A program made the position numbers and the translations under genes. A stretch of DNA of 64,000 nucleotides. It comes from Thalassovita sp. (GTDB taxonomy: Bacteria > Pseudomonadota > Alphaproteobacteria > Rhodobacterales > Rhodobacteraceae). Below are positions 16,767 through 27,429 of this stretch, piece by piece. How positions within the stretch are numbered: position 1 is the stretch's first letter; every line of letters begins with the position of its first letter. The notes under the pieces are model-generated. The model was given only the letters and a program-made list of their open reading frames with translations. It ran no database searches and was not told the DNA's origin. The DNA lies in assembly GCF_963691685.1 (NCBI RefSeq), contig NZ_OY829290.1:3928501-3992500 (forward strand). Reading direction: 5' to 3'.

Positions 16767-16791
16767 CGTTTATATTGGGTTGTGAGGTCAG

Positions 16792-16855
16792 GGGGGCGTT
16801 GCCCCCTTGGCCTTTGGCCAATTCCCCCAGAGTATTGTCGGAAACGATGAAAAGC
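16792..16855 (+). repeat. Dispersed intergenic element, copy 1
   Basis: Hairpin GGGGGC-GTT-GCCCCC (16792-16806), hairpin TTGGCC-TTT-GGCCAA (16807-16821), then a CCCCCAGAGTATT...GGAAACGATGAAAAG block. The same three-part layout recurs at 23005-23081, and the last block recurs inverted at 19025-19060. It lies just after hmgA. Confidence 0.75.
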
Positions 16856-16896
16856 AGGGAATCACGAAGGCACATTTCGTGAATAAGGTGAATGAG

Positions 16897-17757
16897 ATGA
16901 GCGAGAACCGTGTGGTCCTTCTGGGCACCAAAGGCGGGCCGGCAATCCGGCCGGGCACAAGAATGCCGACCTCTTCCCTCGTGCAGATTGACGGGTTCAC
17001 CGTGTTGGTGGACGCAGGTCTGGGCTGTACCCGGGGGCTGTGTGACGCCGGTGTGGCGTTGACGGATCTGGACGCCATTGTCATCACACATTTGCATTCA
17101 GACCACTATCTGGAACTGGGACCACTGTTCCACACCGCCTGGACCGCGGGCTTGAACAAACCGGTACCGGTGATCGGGCCTGAAGGGCTGGACACCTATT
17201 GGATGGGTTTCCTGGCCTCGATGGAGTTCGACATTTCCCTGCGCTTGCGCGATGAGGGGCGGCCCGAACTGGCCCCATTGGCGGAGATTTCGGTCATTGC
17301 CGAGGGCGCGCATCCACTGGGGCCTTTGACCATGAAGGTGCTGCGCAATGCTCACCCGCCGATCGAGGATAGTTTTGCCCTGCGGTTTGACGGCGGCACC
17401 TGCAGCGCTGTGATCTCGGGCGATACCGCCCCGATCCCCGAAATGGTGCCTTTTGCCGAAGGCGCTGACCTTCTGGTGCATGAGGCGATGCTGTCCACCG
17501 GCATTGACGCGCTCTGCGCCCGCGTTGGCAACGGCGATGACCGGTTGCGCATCCACCTTGAACGCAGCCATGCCCCCGCTGATCAGGTCGGCCGCATCGC
17601 CCAAGAGGCCGGTGTGAAACAACTGGCGCTCAATCACCTCGTCCCCTGTGACGACCCGAATTTTACTGAGACCCACTGGCGGGAGGAAACCCGCCGCGGA
17701 TGGTCAGGCCCCTTGTTCATAGGGACCGACGGGATGGCCATTTCGCTAGATACGTAA
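16897..17757 (+). CDS. MBL-fold metallohydrolase between hmgA and fahA
   Basis: A 286-residue metallo-beta-lactamase-fold hydrolase of the RNase Z/arylsulfatase-like branch. The intact metal motif THLHSDHYLEL (64-74), a later His region (EGAHPLG), SGDTAP and a terminal ALNHLVP support two-metal catalysis. ATG 16897 has AAGGTG upstream; the longer frame to 16807 runs into the intergenic element. Its position between hmgA and fahA, where maiA could be expected, suggests a role in the same pathway, but sequence gives no substrate. Confidence 0.8.
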   Translation: MSENRVVLLGTKGGPAIRPGTRMPTSSLVQIDGFTVLVDAGLGCTRGLCDAGVALTDLDAIVITHLHSDHYLELGPLFHTAWTAGLNKPVPVIGPEGLDTYWMGFLASMEFDISLRLRDEGRPELAPLAEISVIAEGAHPLGPLTMKVLRNAHPPIEDSFALRFDGGTCSAVISGDTAPIPEMVPFAEGADLLVHEAMLSTGIDALCARVGNGDDRLRIHLERSHAPADQVGRIAQEAGVKQLALNHLVPCDDPNFTETHWREETRRGWSGPLFIGTDGMAISLDT

Positions 17758-17766
17758 GGAAACGCA

Positions 17767-19023
17767 ATGACACTGATGAAAAGCTGGGTAGCCTCTGCCA
17801 ATAGCGCTGACAGCCAATTCCCCCTGAACAACCTGCCCTATGGCGTCTTCTCCACCGGTGAGGAAGAGCCGCGCTGCGGCGTGGCCATTGGCGATAAGAT
17901 CCTGGATCTTGCAGCCGCCGAAGAGGCCGGACTGGTGGAACTGGCCGAAGATCCGGTGCTGGATGTACCGTTCTGGAACGAGGTGATGGAACTGGGGCCT
18001 GAGGCCTGGGCCGCCCTGCGCACACGTCTGATGCAGCTCTTGGGAGAGAACAGCGCTGAAAAGGCGGCGGTGGAGCCGCTGCTGGTGGCGCAGGCGGATG
18101 CGGTGATGCACATGCCGTTCCTTGTCAGCGAATACACCGATTTCTACGCAGGCAAACACCACGCCTTCAACGTCGGCACCATGTTCCGCGGTCCTGAAAA
18201 TGCGCTGCCGCCGAACTGGCTGCACATCCCGATCGGCTATAACGGCCGCGCCTCCTCGGTGGTGGTCTCGGGCACCGACATTCGCCGCCCCTGGGGCCAG
18301 CTGAAAGGCCCGAACGATGAGGTGCCGCGCTTTGCCCCCTGTGCCCGTTTCGACATTGAGCTGGAGATGGGCGCCGTTGTTGGCAAAAACACTGACGGCC
18401 CGATCACGGTTCAGGAAGCGGATGACGCGATCTTTGGCTATGTGCTGCTGAACGACTGGTCGGCGCGCGACATTCAGGCCTGGGAATACCAGCCGCTGGG
18501 GCCGTTCCAAGCCAAGGCGACCGCCACCTCGATCAGCCCCTGGATCGTGACCAAAGCGGCGCTTGAACCCTTCCGCACCACCACGCCAGAGCGTGAAAAA
18601 GATCTGCTGCCCTATTTGGCGGAGCCGACACCGATGCTCTATGACATCGATCTGGCGGTCAGCCTGCAGGCGGAAGGTGGCGCCGAACACACCATCGCGC
18701 GCACCAACTACAGCCGCATGTATTACTCGGCCGCGCAGCAGTTTGCCCATCACACCACATCGGGCTGCGCAATGAACGTCGGCGACCTTCTGGGCTCCGG
18801 CACCATTTCCGGCCCCACCAAGGACGAACGGGGCTCGCTCCTCGAGCTTAGCTGGGGCGGCAAGGAGCCGCTGGAAATCACTGAGGGCCTGACCCGCAGC
18901 TTTATTGAGGATGGCGACACGCTGACCCTGAAAGGCGCAGCCAAAGGTGACGGCTACCAGATCGGCTTTGGCGCCTGCACCGGCACCCTGCTGCCGGCGC
19001 TCGACGACCCTTACAAACGCTGA
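17767..19023 (+). CDS. fahA: Fumarylacetoacetase
   Basis: A 418-residue hydrolase that splits fumarylacetoacetate into fumarate and acetoacetate, the last step of the homogentisate pathway. It has the N-terminal SH3-like domain (LPYGVFSTGEE) and the C-terminal FAH domain with SEYTDFYAGKHHAFNVG, RFDIELEMGAVVG and NDWSARDIQAWEYQPLG, which carry the metal and catalytic His/Glu/Asp residues. AAGGAAA lies before ATG 17767, nine bases after the MBL gene. Confidence 0.97.
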   Translation: MTLMKSWVASANSADSQFPLNNLPYGVFSTGEEEPRCGVAIGDKILDLAAAEEAGLVELAEDPVLDVPFWNEVMELGPEAWAALRTRLMQLLGENSAEKAAVEPLLVAQADAVMHMPFLVSEYTDFYAGKHHAFNVGTMFRGPENALPPNWLHIPIGYNGRASSVVVSGTDIRRPWGQLKGPNDEVPRFAPCARFDIELEMGAVVGKNTDGPITVQEADDAIFGYVLLNDWSARDIQAWEYQPLGPFQAKATATSISPWIVTKAALEPFRTTTPEREKDLLPYLAEPTPMLYDIDLAVSLQAEGGAEHTIARTNYSRMYYSAAQQFAHHTTSGCAMNVGDLLGSGTISGPTKDERGSLLELSWGGKEPLEITEGLTRSFIEDGDTLTLKGAAKGDGYQIGFGACTGTLLPALDDPYKR

Positions 19024-19024
19024 T

Positions 19025-19060
19025 CCTTTCAACGGTCCCGAAATACTCCCGCCGGAGGCA
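19025..19060 (-). repeat. Dispersed intergenic element, inverted partial copy
   Basis: On the minus strand this reads GCCTCCGGCGGGAGTATTTC followed by GGGACCGTTGAAAGG, matching the terminal block of the copies at 16792 and 23005 (GAGTATTT...GGGA..CG.TGAAAG). It lies just after the fahA stop, without the two hairpins. Confidence 0.6.
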
Positions 19061-19177
19061 TCCTAGCCTGCCTCTGGCACCGCATATGAAAACCGCTGCG
19101 ACGCCGCTTCACACACTGCATCCGTGAGGCAACCTTCAAGCGTCAGGAAAGGCAGCAAACCCCAAGGAGGACACCCC

Positions 19178-20128
19178 ATGGCCAAGGCATTTGCCTCACA
19201 AGGCGACATGGCAGAAAAAACCATCAGCTTCACCGAAGTGGGCGAAGGGCTCTATGCCTTCACTGCCGAGGGCGACCCGAACTCGGGCGTCATCATCGGG
19301 GATGACAGCGTCATGATCGTTGAGGCTCAGGCGACCCCGCGTCTGGCCAATAAGGTGATCGAATGTGTGCGCTCGGTCACCGACAAGCCGATCACCCATG
19401 TGGTGCTGACCCATTATCACGCGGTGCGGGTTTTGGGGGCCTCGGCCTTTGGGGCGCAGAATATCATCATGTCCGACACCGCGCGTTCGATGGTGGTCGA
19501 ACGGGGGCAAGAGGATTGGGACAGCGAATTTCAGCGCTTCCCCCGCCTGTTTGAAGGTCATGAGAGCATTCCCGGCCTGACCTGGCCGACCACCACCTTC
19601 TCCGACTCGATGACCGTGTTCCTGGGCAGCCGCCGGGTCGACATCAAACATCTGGGCCGTGCCCATACGGCAGGGGATGCGGTGATTCATGTGCCGGATC
19701 AGAACGTCATGTTCACCGGTGATATCGTCGAGTACCACTCGGCCTGTTATTGCGGTGACGGACATTTCAAGGATTGGGGCAACACCCTCGACAACATCAA
19801 AGCCTATAACGTCGATGCCATTGCACCGGGCCGTGGCGATGCGTTGGTCGGCCATGAGATGGTCAATGCAGCGATCGAAAATACCCGTGATTTTGTCGAA
19901 AGCACCTATCGCCCCGCCGCCCGTGTGGCCGCCCGCAATGGCACGCTGAAAGAGGCCTGGGACGCCGTGCGTGCCGAATGCGATCCGAAGTTTTCGGACT
20001 ATGCGATCTATGAGCATTGCCTGCCCTTCAACGTTGCCCGCGCCTATGATGAGGCCCGCGGCATCACACACCCGCGCATCTGGACCGCTCAGCGTGATCT
20101 AGAAATGTGGGACGCCCTGCAGGGCTAA
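19178..20128 (+). CDS. MBL-fold protein with altered metal motif
   Basis: A 316-residue MBL-fold protein. Where active hydrolases have HxHxDH, this one reads HYHAVR (79-84): the first two His are kept, but Asp and the third His are replaced by Val and Arg. The downstream ligands RAHTAGD (161-167) and TGDIVE (180-185) are kept, so it may bind a single metal or work differently. ATG 19178 follows a strong AAGGAGG. It sits in the catabolic cluster between fahA and the flavoprotein monooxygenase; no function can be assigned. Confidence 0.78.
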   Translation: MAKAFASQGDMAEKTISFTEVGEGLYAFTAEGDPNSGVIIGDDSVMIVEAQATPRLANKVIECVRSVTDKPITHVVLTHYHAVRVLGASAFGAQNIIMSDTARSMVVERGQEDWDSEFQRFPRLFEGHESIPGLTWPTTTFSDSMTVFLGSRRVDIKHLGRAHTAGDAVIHVPDQNVMFTGDIVEYHSACYCGDGHFKDWGNTLDNIKAYNVDAIAPGRGDALVGHEMVNAAIENTRDFVESTYRPAARVAARNGTLKEAWDAVRAECDPKFSDYAIYEHCLPFNVARAYDEARGITHPRIWTAQRDLEMWDALQG

Positions 20129-20270
20129 ACGCGTGTCGGGCGGTTTGATCCAGATCGTGCCGCCCAACCGCAAAACATGCGACGATAGCAACGTGCTGAC
20201 GGCCTATTGAGGCCAGCAGACAGGTGTTTTGTGCCTCACAGAGCAGGCACCATCTCGGGAGGAGACCAAG

Positions 20271-21884
20271 ATGAACAAGATATTCGAAGTGCCCCTCTAC
20301 CCCTATGCGCGGTCAGAGGATCAGGATGCCGCCGCGCCCGTACGGCGCAAGGTGGTGATCATTGGCGCAGGCCCCGTGGGGCTGGCCTCCGCCATTGATC
20401 TGGCCCAGCAGGGGATCGAAGCGGTCATTCTGGATGACAATGACAAGGTCAGCTTTGGCAGCCGCGCCATCTGTTTTGCCAAACGCCCGCTGGAGATTCT
20501 GGACCGTCTGGGCTGTGGCCAGCCGATGGTCGACAAGGGGGTACAGTGGAATCTGGGCAAGGTCTTCTTTGGCGACCGCAAGGTCTATGACTTCAACCTC
20601 TTGCCGGAAGAGGGCCACAAGCGCCCTGCCTTCATCAATCTGCAACAGTATTACTTCGAAGAATACCTGGTGCAGCGCGTCCGCGAATTGCAGGCCGAGG
20701 GCGCCCCAATTGAGATCCGCGGCAAGTCCAAGGTCGAAGCGATTGGCACCCATCCCGATCACGTTGCGCTGGAGGTTGAAACGCCTGAGGGCAGCTACAC
20801 GTTGGAGGCCGACTGGCTGATCGCGGCGGACGGCGCGGGCTCGCCCACGCGGCGGATGCTGGGGCTGGATTTTGTCGGACGGGTGTTTGAAGACAACTTT
20901 CTGATCGCTGACGTCGTGATGGACGCCGAGTTTCCGACCGAGCGTTGGTTCTGGTTCGACCCGCCCTTCAACAAGGGTCAGTCGGCGCTGTTGCACAAAC
21001 AGCCCGATGGCGTCTGGCGCATTGATCTGCAACTGGGCTGGGACATCGACAAAGAAGAAGAGAAAAAGCCCGAAAACGTCATCCCGCGCCTAAAGGCGAT
21101 GCTGGGGGATGAGGTACATTTCGAATTGGAATGGGTCTCGATCTACACCTTCCAGTGCCGCCGGATGGAAAAGTTCCGCCACGGCCGCGTGCTGTTTGCT
21201 GGCGACTCGGCGCATCAGGTCAGCCCCTTTGGCGCGCGTGGTGCAAACTCTGGCGTGCAGGACACCGACAACCTGTGTTGGAAGCTGAAGCTGGTGATCG
21301 ACGGTGTCGCGGATGAGGCCCTGCTGGACAGCTATGATTATGAACGCGTTGTTGGCGCGGATGAAAACATCCTGAACTCCTCACGCTCAACCGATTTCAT
21401 CACGCCCAAGTCGGACATCAGCCGGATCTTCCGCGATGCGGTGCTGGATCTGTCAGAGCACCACGACTTTGCACGGCCTCTGGTCAATTCGGGCCGGCTG
21501 TCGCTGCCCTGCACCTATGACTATTCGCCGCTGAACAGCGTGGATGCCCTGCCCGAAGCGCCTGCGCGGGCGCGCCCCGGTAGCCCCTGCCCGGATGCGG
21601 ATCTGGGCACGGGTGCGGGATACCTGCTGGATCAGCTGGGGGATCGCTTCACAATTCTGGCCCTGAATTGCGTTGCCGCACCACTGTCAGAAGCCGGGTT
21701 GGATCTCGACGTGATCTCCATTGCCGCCCCGCCGGGCAGTGATCTGGCGGCCCGCTACCTTGGGCTGGCAGAATCGGCGGTGTATCTGATCCGCCCTGAC
21801 CAACATGTGGCCGCCCGCTGGGATGGCTATAGCGAAACCGCCCTGCGCGCCGCCCTGCGCCGCGCCATCGGGAAGGAGCAGTAA
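20271..21884 (+). CDS. Flavoprotein aromatic monooxygenase, MhaA-like
   Basis: A 537-residue single-component-type FAD monooxygenase of the phenol/hydroxyphenylpropionate hydroxylase class. It shows the Rossmann GAGPVG (32-37), the LIAADGAGSPTRR segment, the second FAD motif RVLFAGDSAHQVSPFGARG and a thioredoxin-like C-terminal domain. The next gene encodes a 68-residue DUF2783 protein. This pairing beside hmgA matches my recollection of Pseudomonas MhaA/MhaB, which hydroxylates 3-hydroxyphenylacetate to homogentisate, so that activity is inferred. Other substrates (3-hydroxybenzoate, 3-hydroxyphenylpropionate) remain possible. GGGAGGAG precedes ATG 20271. Confidence 0.82.
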   Translation: MNKIFEVPLYPYARSEDQDAAAPVRRKVVIIGAGPVGLASAIDLAQQGIEAVILDDNDKVSFGSRAICFAKRPLEILDRLGCGQPMVDKGVQWNLGKVFFGDRKVYDFNLLPEEGHKRPAFINLQQYYFEEYLVQRVRELQAEGAPIEIRGKSKVEAIGTHPDHVALEVETPEGSYTLEADWLIAADGAGSPTRRMLGLDFVGRVFEDNFLIADVVMDAEFPTERWFWFDPPFNKGQSALLHKQPDGVWRIDLQLGWDIDKEEEKKPENVIPRLKAMLGDEVHFELEWVSIYTFQCRRMEKFRHGRVLFAGDSAHQVSPFGARGANSGVQDTDNLCWKLKLVIDGVADEALLDSYDYERVVGADENILNSSRSTDFITPKSDISRIFRDAVLDLSEHHDFARPLVNSGRLSLPCTYDYSPLNSVDALPEAPARARPGSPCPDADLGTGAGYLLDQLGDRFTILALNCVAAPLSEAGLDLDVISIAAPPGSDLAARYLGLAESAVYLIRPDQHVAARWDGYSETALRAALRRAIGKEQ

Positions 21885-21885
21885 G

Positions 21886-22092
21886 ATGCCATTGAACCTC
21901 AGTGCCAATCTGGGCAATGCCGATAATTTCTACGCCGATCTTCTGGCCGCTCATGACGGCCTCAGCAAAGCGCAGAGCGATGCATTGAACGCGCGGCTGA
22001 TCCTCATTCTGGCCAATCACATTGGGGACAACGACACCCTGCGCGAGGCGCTGCAAGCGGCCGCCACCTCAGGCCTTGCAGACGCGGGCTAA
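21886..22092 (+). CDS. DUF2783 small protein, possible MhaB-like coupling subunit
   Basis: A 68-residue helical protein (LSANLGNADNFYADLLAAHD, then ALNARLILILANHIGD) that matches the DUF2783 family as I remember it. ATG 21886 lies one base after the monooxygenase stop, with GGAAGGAG inside the preceding gene, so the two are tightly coupled and probably made in fixed ratio. Size (about 7 kDa) and position agree with the small coupling protein of the two-component 3-hydroxyphenylacetate hydroxylase. It has no cofactor motif and no cysteine. Confidence 0.72.
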   Translation: MPLNLSANLGNADNFYADLLAAHDGLSKAQSDALNARLILILANHIGDNDTLREALQAAATSGLADAG

Positions 22093-22198
22093 GGCCGCCT
22101 AGCTTAACAAATCGTCAAGCCGGTTTCCCGGCTTGACCCGCCCTGCGCAAGGTGGTCCTGTCGCGCCAAGATCACCCGCAGACCCGAGGAGACTGCCC

Positions 22199-22972
22199 TT
22201 GCCCGCCCCGACCAACATGTTCAAACAGCGCCTGAAACAGGGCGAGCTGGTTATTGGCTGCTGGGCTGGTTTTGCCGATCCCTATCCCACCGAATTGATG
22301 GCGACAGCTGGCTTTGACTGGCTGGTGATCGACGGTGAACATGCGCCAAATGACCTGAAATCAATCACCGCGCAGCTGCAGGTTCTGGAGGGCAAACACT
22401 CCGAAGCCGTTGTGCGCCTGCCGGTGGGCAATGAATGGCTGATCAAGCAGATGCTGGATGCAGGGGCACAGACCCTGCTGATCCCAATGGTTGAAAGCGC
22501 GGAACAGGCGCGCCAGTTGGTTCGGGCCTGCCGTTATCCGCCCGAAGGCATCCGTGGATCTGGCGCGGCATTGGCGCGGGCCTCACAGTTTGCTGCGATC
22601 CCGGATTACGCCCAAACGGCCAACGCGCAGATTTGCCTGCTGGTGCAGGTCGAAACAGTAAAGGGCATGGATGCGCTGGATGACATCCTGGCCGTTGAAG
22701 GCGTCGACGGCGTGTTTATCGGCCCCTCGGATCTGGCCGCGGACATGGGGTTGTTGGGGCAGACCGAACACCCCGAGGTGCGCGCGGCAATTGAGGCAGG
22801 CCTGGGCAAAATCGCGGCCTCAGACAAGGCGGCGGGCATTCTGGCGCTGACGGATGAGGCGGCAGATCTTTACCGCACATGGGGCGCGCAATTCCTTGCC
22901 GTGGGGATTGATGTGGTGATGCTGGCGCAGGCCGCGCGGGCGCTGATGGCAAGCTGGGAAGCGAAACGGTAA
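22199..22972 (+). CDS. HpcH/HpaI family aldolase
   Basis: A 257-residue class II metal-dependent pyruvate aldolase. Visible features: GCWAGFADPYPTELMATAGFDWLVIDGEHAPND with the active-site Glu-His pair (47-48), LLVQVETVKGM with the metal-ligand Glu, and GVFIGPSDLAADMG. The start is inferred as TTG 22199, supported by GAGGAG seven bases upstream; ATG 22217 is the alternative, and the ATG at 22133 lacks a ribosome site. Located downstream of the monooxygenase pair, it may act on a ring-cleavage product or on an unrelated hydroxy-oxo acid. Confidence 0.85.
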   Translation: MPAPTNMFKQRLKQGELVIGCWAGFADPYPTELMATAGFDWLVIDGEHAPNDLKSITAQLQVLEGKHSEAVVRLPVGNEWLIKQMLDAGAQTLLIPMVESAEQARQLVRACRYPPEGIRGSGAALARASQFAAIPDYAQTANAQICLLVQVETVKGMDALDDILAVEGVDGVFIGPSDLAADMGLLGQTEHPEVRAAIEAGLGKIAASDKAAGILALTDEAADLYRTWGAQFLAVGIDVVMLAQAARALMASWEAKR

Positions 22973-23004
22973 GGCGAGGTAAGGCAAACACGCCGCTCCG
23001 CGGC

Positions 23005-23081
23005 AGGGGCGTTGCCCCTCGCCGTTCAAAAGAAGTGTTTTTGAACGGCTTCACCCCAGAGTATTTGGGAAACGATGAAAG
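23005..23081 (+). repeat. Dispersed intergenic element, copy 2
   Basis: Hairpin AGGGGC-GTT-GCCCCT (23005-23019), an 11-bp perfect hairpin GCCGTTCAAAA/TTTTGAACGGC (23021-23031 and 23039-23049), then CCCCAGAGTATTTGGGAAAC and GATGAAAG (23054-23081). It lies between convergent genes (aldolase and moaE) and could end transcription from either side. Confidence 0.78.
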
Positions 23082-23084
23082 ATG

Positions 23085-23528
23085 TTACCAGCGGTCCAGT
23101 GCGGCCTCGTCTTCGTCTTTGGCCGCAACCCACTCAGACCCGTCTTTGGTGATTTCCTTCTTCCAGAAGGGGGCGCGGGATTTCAGGTAATCCATAAGGA
23201 ACTCCGCCGCCTCAAAGGCATGCGCCCGGTGGCGTGAGGCGGTGCCGACCATCATGATCCGGTCCTGTGGGTGCAGCACGCCATAGCGGTGGATGATCAG
23301 CACATCCCCCAGATCCCAGCGCGCCGTCGCATCCTCGGCGATTTTGGTCAGCGCCCGTTCGGTCATGCCGGGGTAGTGTTCCATCTCCATCCGGTCCATG
23401 CCGGCGCCGGGCAGATCGCGGGTGATGCCGGTGAAGGTGACCACCGCCCCCATATTGACCTGTCGATCGGTAAAGGTCTCAACCTCATGGCCGAGATCAA
23501 ACGGCGCTTCCTGTACGCGGATGTCCAT
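23085..23528 (-). CDS. moaE: Molybdopterin synthase catalytic subunit MoaE
   Basis: A 147-residue subunit that inserts the dithiolene sulfurs into precursor Z using MoaD thiocarboxylate. Recognisable segments are GAVVTFTGITRD, the LTKIAEDATARWDLGDVLIIHRYG core, and the active-site stretch ASRHRAHAFEAAEFLMDYLKS followed by APFWKKE. It follows moaD by 11 bases in a leftward pgsA-moaD-moaE run. Confidence 0.95.
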   Translation of the reverse strand: MDIRVQEAPFDLGHEVETFTDRQVNMGAVVTFTGITRDLPGAGMDRMEMEHYPGMTERALTKIAEDATARWDLGDVLIIHRYGVLHPQDRIMMVGTASRHRAHAFEAAEFLMDYLKSRAPFWKKEITKDGSEWVAAKDEDEAALDRW

Positions 23529-23539
23529 CGTGCCCCCCT

Positions 23540-23785
23540 TTAGCCGCCGGTCATCGGCGGGAAAAAGGCCACTTCGCGCACGCCCTCAAGCGAGGCGTCA
23601 AAATCGCTAAGGTCCTGATCCAGTGCAACACGCAGCGCCGACAGATCAGCAAAGGCGGCGGCGTAACGTTCTTCACGCGCTTTCAGCTCTTCGACCAGTT
23701 CGCCAACTGTTGTGGCGCTGGTGTCCAGCGTTTCGCGCGGAATACCGATCCGTTCCCGGACCCATGCAAAATAGAGCACATCCAT
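23540..23785 (-). CDS. moaD: Molybdopterin synthase sulfur-carrier subunit MoaD
   Basis: An 81-residue ubiquitin-like sulfur carrier ending in the required Gly-Gly (PPMTGG), which is adenylated and thiocarboxylated by MoeB. The opening DVLYFAWVRERIG and the LRVALDQDLSDFDASL region fit the family. It starts one base after the pgsA stop, so the three genes are coupled. Confidence 0.93.
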   Translation of the reverse strand: MDVLYFAWVRERIGIPRETLDTSATTVGELVEELKAREERYAAAFADLSALRVALDQDLSDFDASLEGVREVAFFPPMTGG

Positions 23786-23786
23786 C

Positions 23787-24455
23787 TTAATTATCCTTCA
23801 GATGCGGCCGCGCCTTGTTGAAGTAATCCAGCCCGGTGATGAAGGTCAAAAGCGCCGCGACCCACAGCAGCACCAGACCAGCGTTGCCAGCCCAAACCAT
23901 TCCGCTGAGTTTCCACGCAAGACCCAGATCATCCGGCAGTTCACCTGACAGGATCCGGGCAACAATCTCATCGTTCATTCCCAGCACACTCATGCCGAAG
24001 TAGTGCTCAAACACGCCTTGGGCAAACAGAAGGGCAATGGCCACCATCTGGGCGGTGGTTTTCCACTTGGCCAGTTTGGTCACTTTCAGCGTGCCGGCCG
24101 TATCTCCAAGGAATTCGCGCAGGCCCGAAACAAACACTTCGCGGAAGAGGATCACAGTGGCCGGCAGAACCAGCCAGGGCGACATGGAGGAATAGCCCAC
24201 GATCACCATCAGTGCGATCACCACCATAGCCTTGTCCGCAATCGGATCCAGCATCGCGCCCATCTTGCTTTCCTGTCCCCAGGACCGGGCGAGGTAGCCA
24301 TCGATCCAATCCGTGAGCGCCGCCAAGACAAACAGCACCAGGGCAAACCAGTCAGCGTAAGGCCTTGTGAAGTATAGAAACATCACGGCGACACCGGGCG
24401 CGGCCAACAGGCGCGCAACGGTCAGGATATTGGGGATCGTCCAGGTCATGCCCAA
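23787..24455 (-). CDS. pgsA: CDP-diacylglycerol-glycerol-3-phosphate phosphatidyltransferase
   Basis: A 222-residue membrane enzyme that makes phosphatidylglycerol phosphate. The CDP-alcohol phosphotransferase motif is complete: D52-G53-x2-A56-R57-x8-G66-x3-D70-x3-D74, followed by several hydrophobic helices. The N-terminus (TWTIPNILTVARLLAAPGV) is typical. ATG 24455 and ATG 24449 are both possible starts. It leads the moaD-moaE pair, an association I recall from other Rhodobacterales. Confidence 0.95.
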   Translation of the reverse strand: MGMTWTIPNILTVARLLAAPGVAVMFLYFTRPYADWFALVLFVLAALTDWIDGYLARSWGQESKMGAMLDPIADKAMVVIALMVIVGYSSMSPWLVLPATVILFREVFVSGLREFLGDTAGTLKVTKLAKWKTTAQMVAIALLFAQGVFEHYFGMSVLGMNDEIVARILSGELPDDLGLAWKLSGMVWAGNAGLVLLWVAALLTFITGLDYFNKARPHLKDN

Positions 24456-24534
24456 TCCTTACCCTGTGACGTGCGCCGGGGAAAGTGGCGCGCCGGCCTT
24501 TCTTGAAAACGGTCCCGGACGTGACCCTCTTGCG

Positions 24535-26826
<2,292 letters not shown>

Positions 26827-27399
26827 TTAGCCACTGTTTCCTGATGTAATCGTTTTGTTTCGTCATAGTCCGCGATGACCACACGCATTGGTCCCCTTGT
26901 TTCAAATTCAAGAAACTTGCCATTTGCGCGTGTGGCAAGAAGAACCTCCATTTCCTGCCATTCCTGACGGGAAAACTGCGCCTGATAGTGATCAATTGCT
27001 GTGAGGGTGACATTTTGTGTCTGACCAGTGCCGAAAGCTTCGATCAGGTCAGTTAGCCAAACACCTGCATACTGACCGGCACTTGCTTCATGCGGATTAA
27101 AGGTCTCAGCCTCAGCCAGACCTATCGCTTCGAGATCTGCGATGTTCACGCTCTGCGCGCCAGCGGCCACGTCACCGCGGAGTTGCACCACATCCTGTGG
27201 ACCGGCCCATGCAGCCGCCCCCCAGATCGCCACATTCATCACCGCCGTAACGGCGGCGTAGTGCAGGAATTGTCCCGACATGTCGCCTCCCTTCGGTGTT
27301 CGTCATCCGAAGCGGCCTGGGCGCCTGTTCCTTCGCCCGAAGCCGCAGAACAGTCCCAATACTATTGAGGGCCGGCAAAATAAAAGCAAGCGTTCCCCA

Positions 27400-27418
27400 A
27401 GGGTTGCGGCACAACCCT
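27400..27418 (-). terminator. Candidate terminator after uvrC
   Basis: AGGGTTG (27400-27406) and CAACCCT (27412-27418) form a 7-bp hairpin 12 bases after the uvrC stop. On the minus strand it is followed at some distance by CTTTTATTTT. The late U-run makes this moderate. Confidence 0.4.
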
Positions 27419-27429
27419 AGGCGGGTAAA

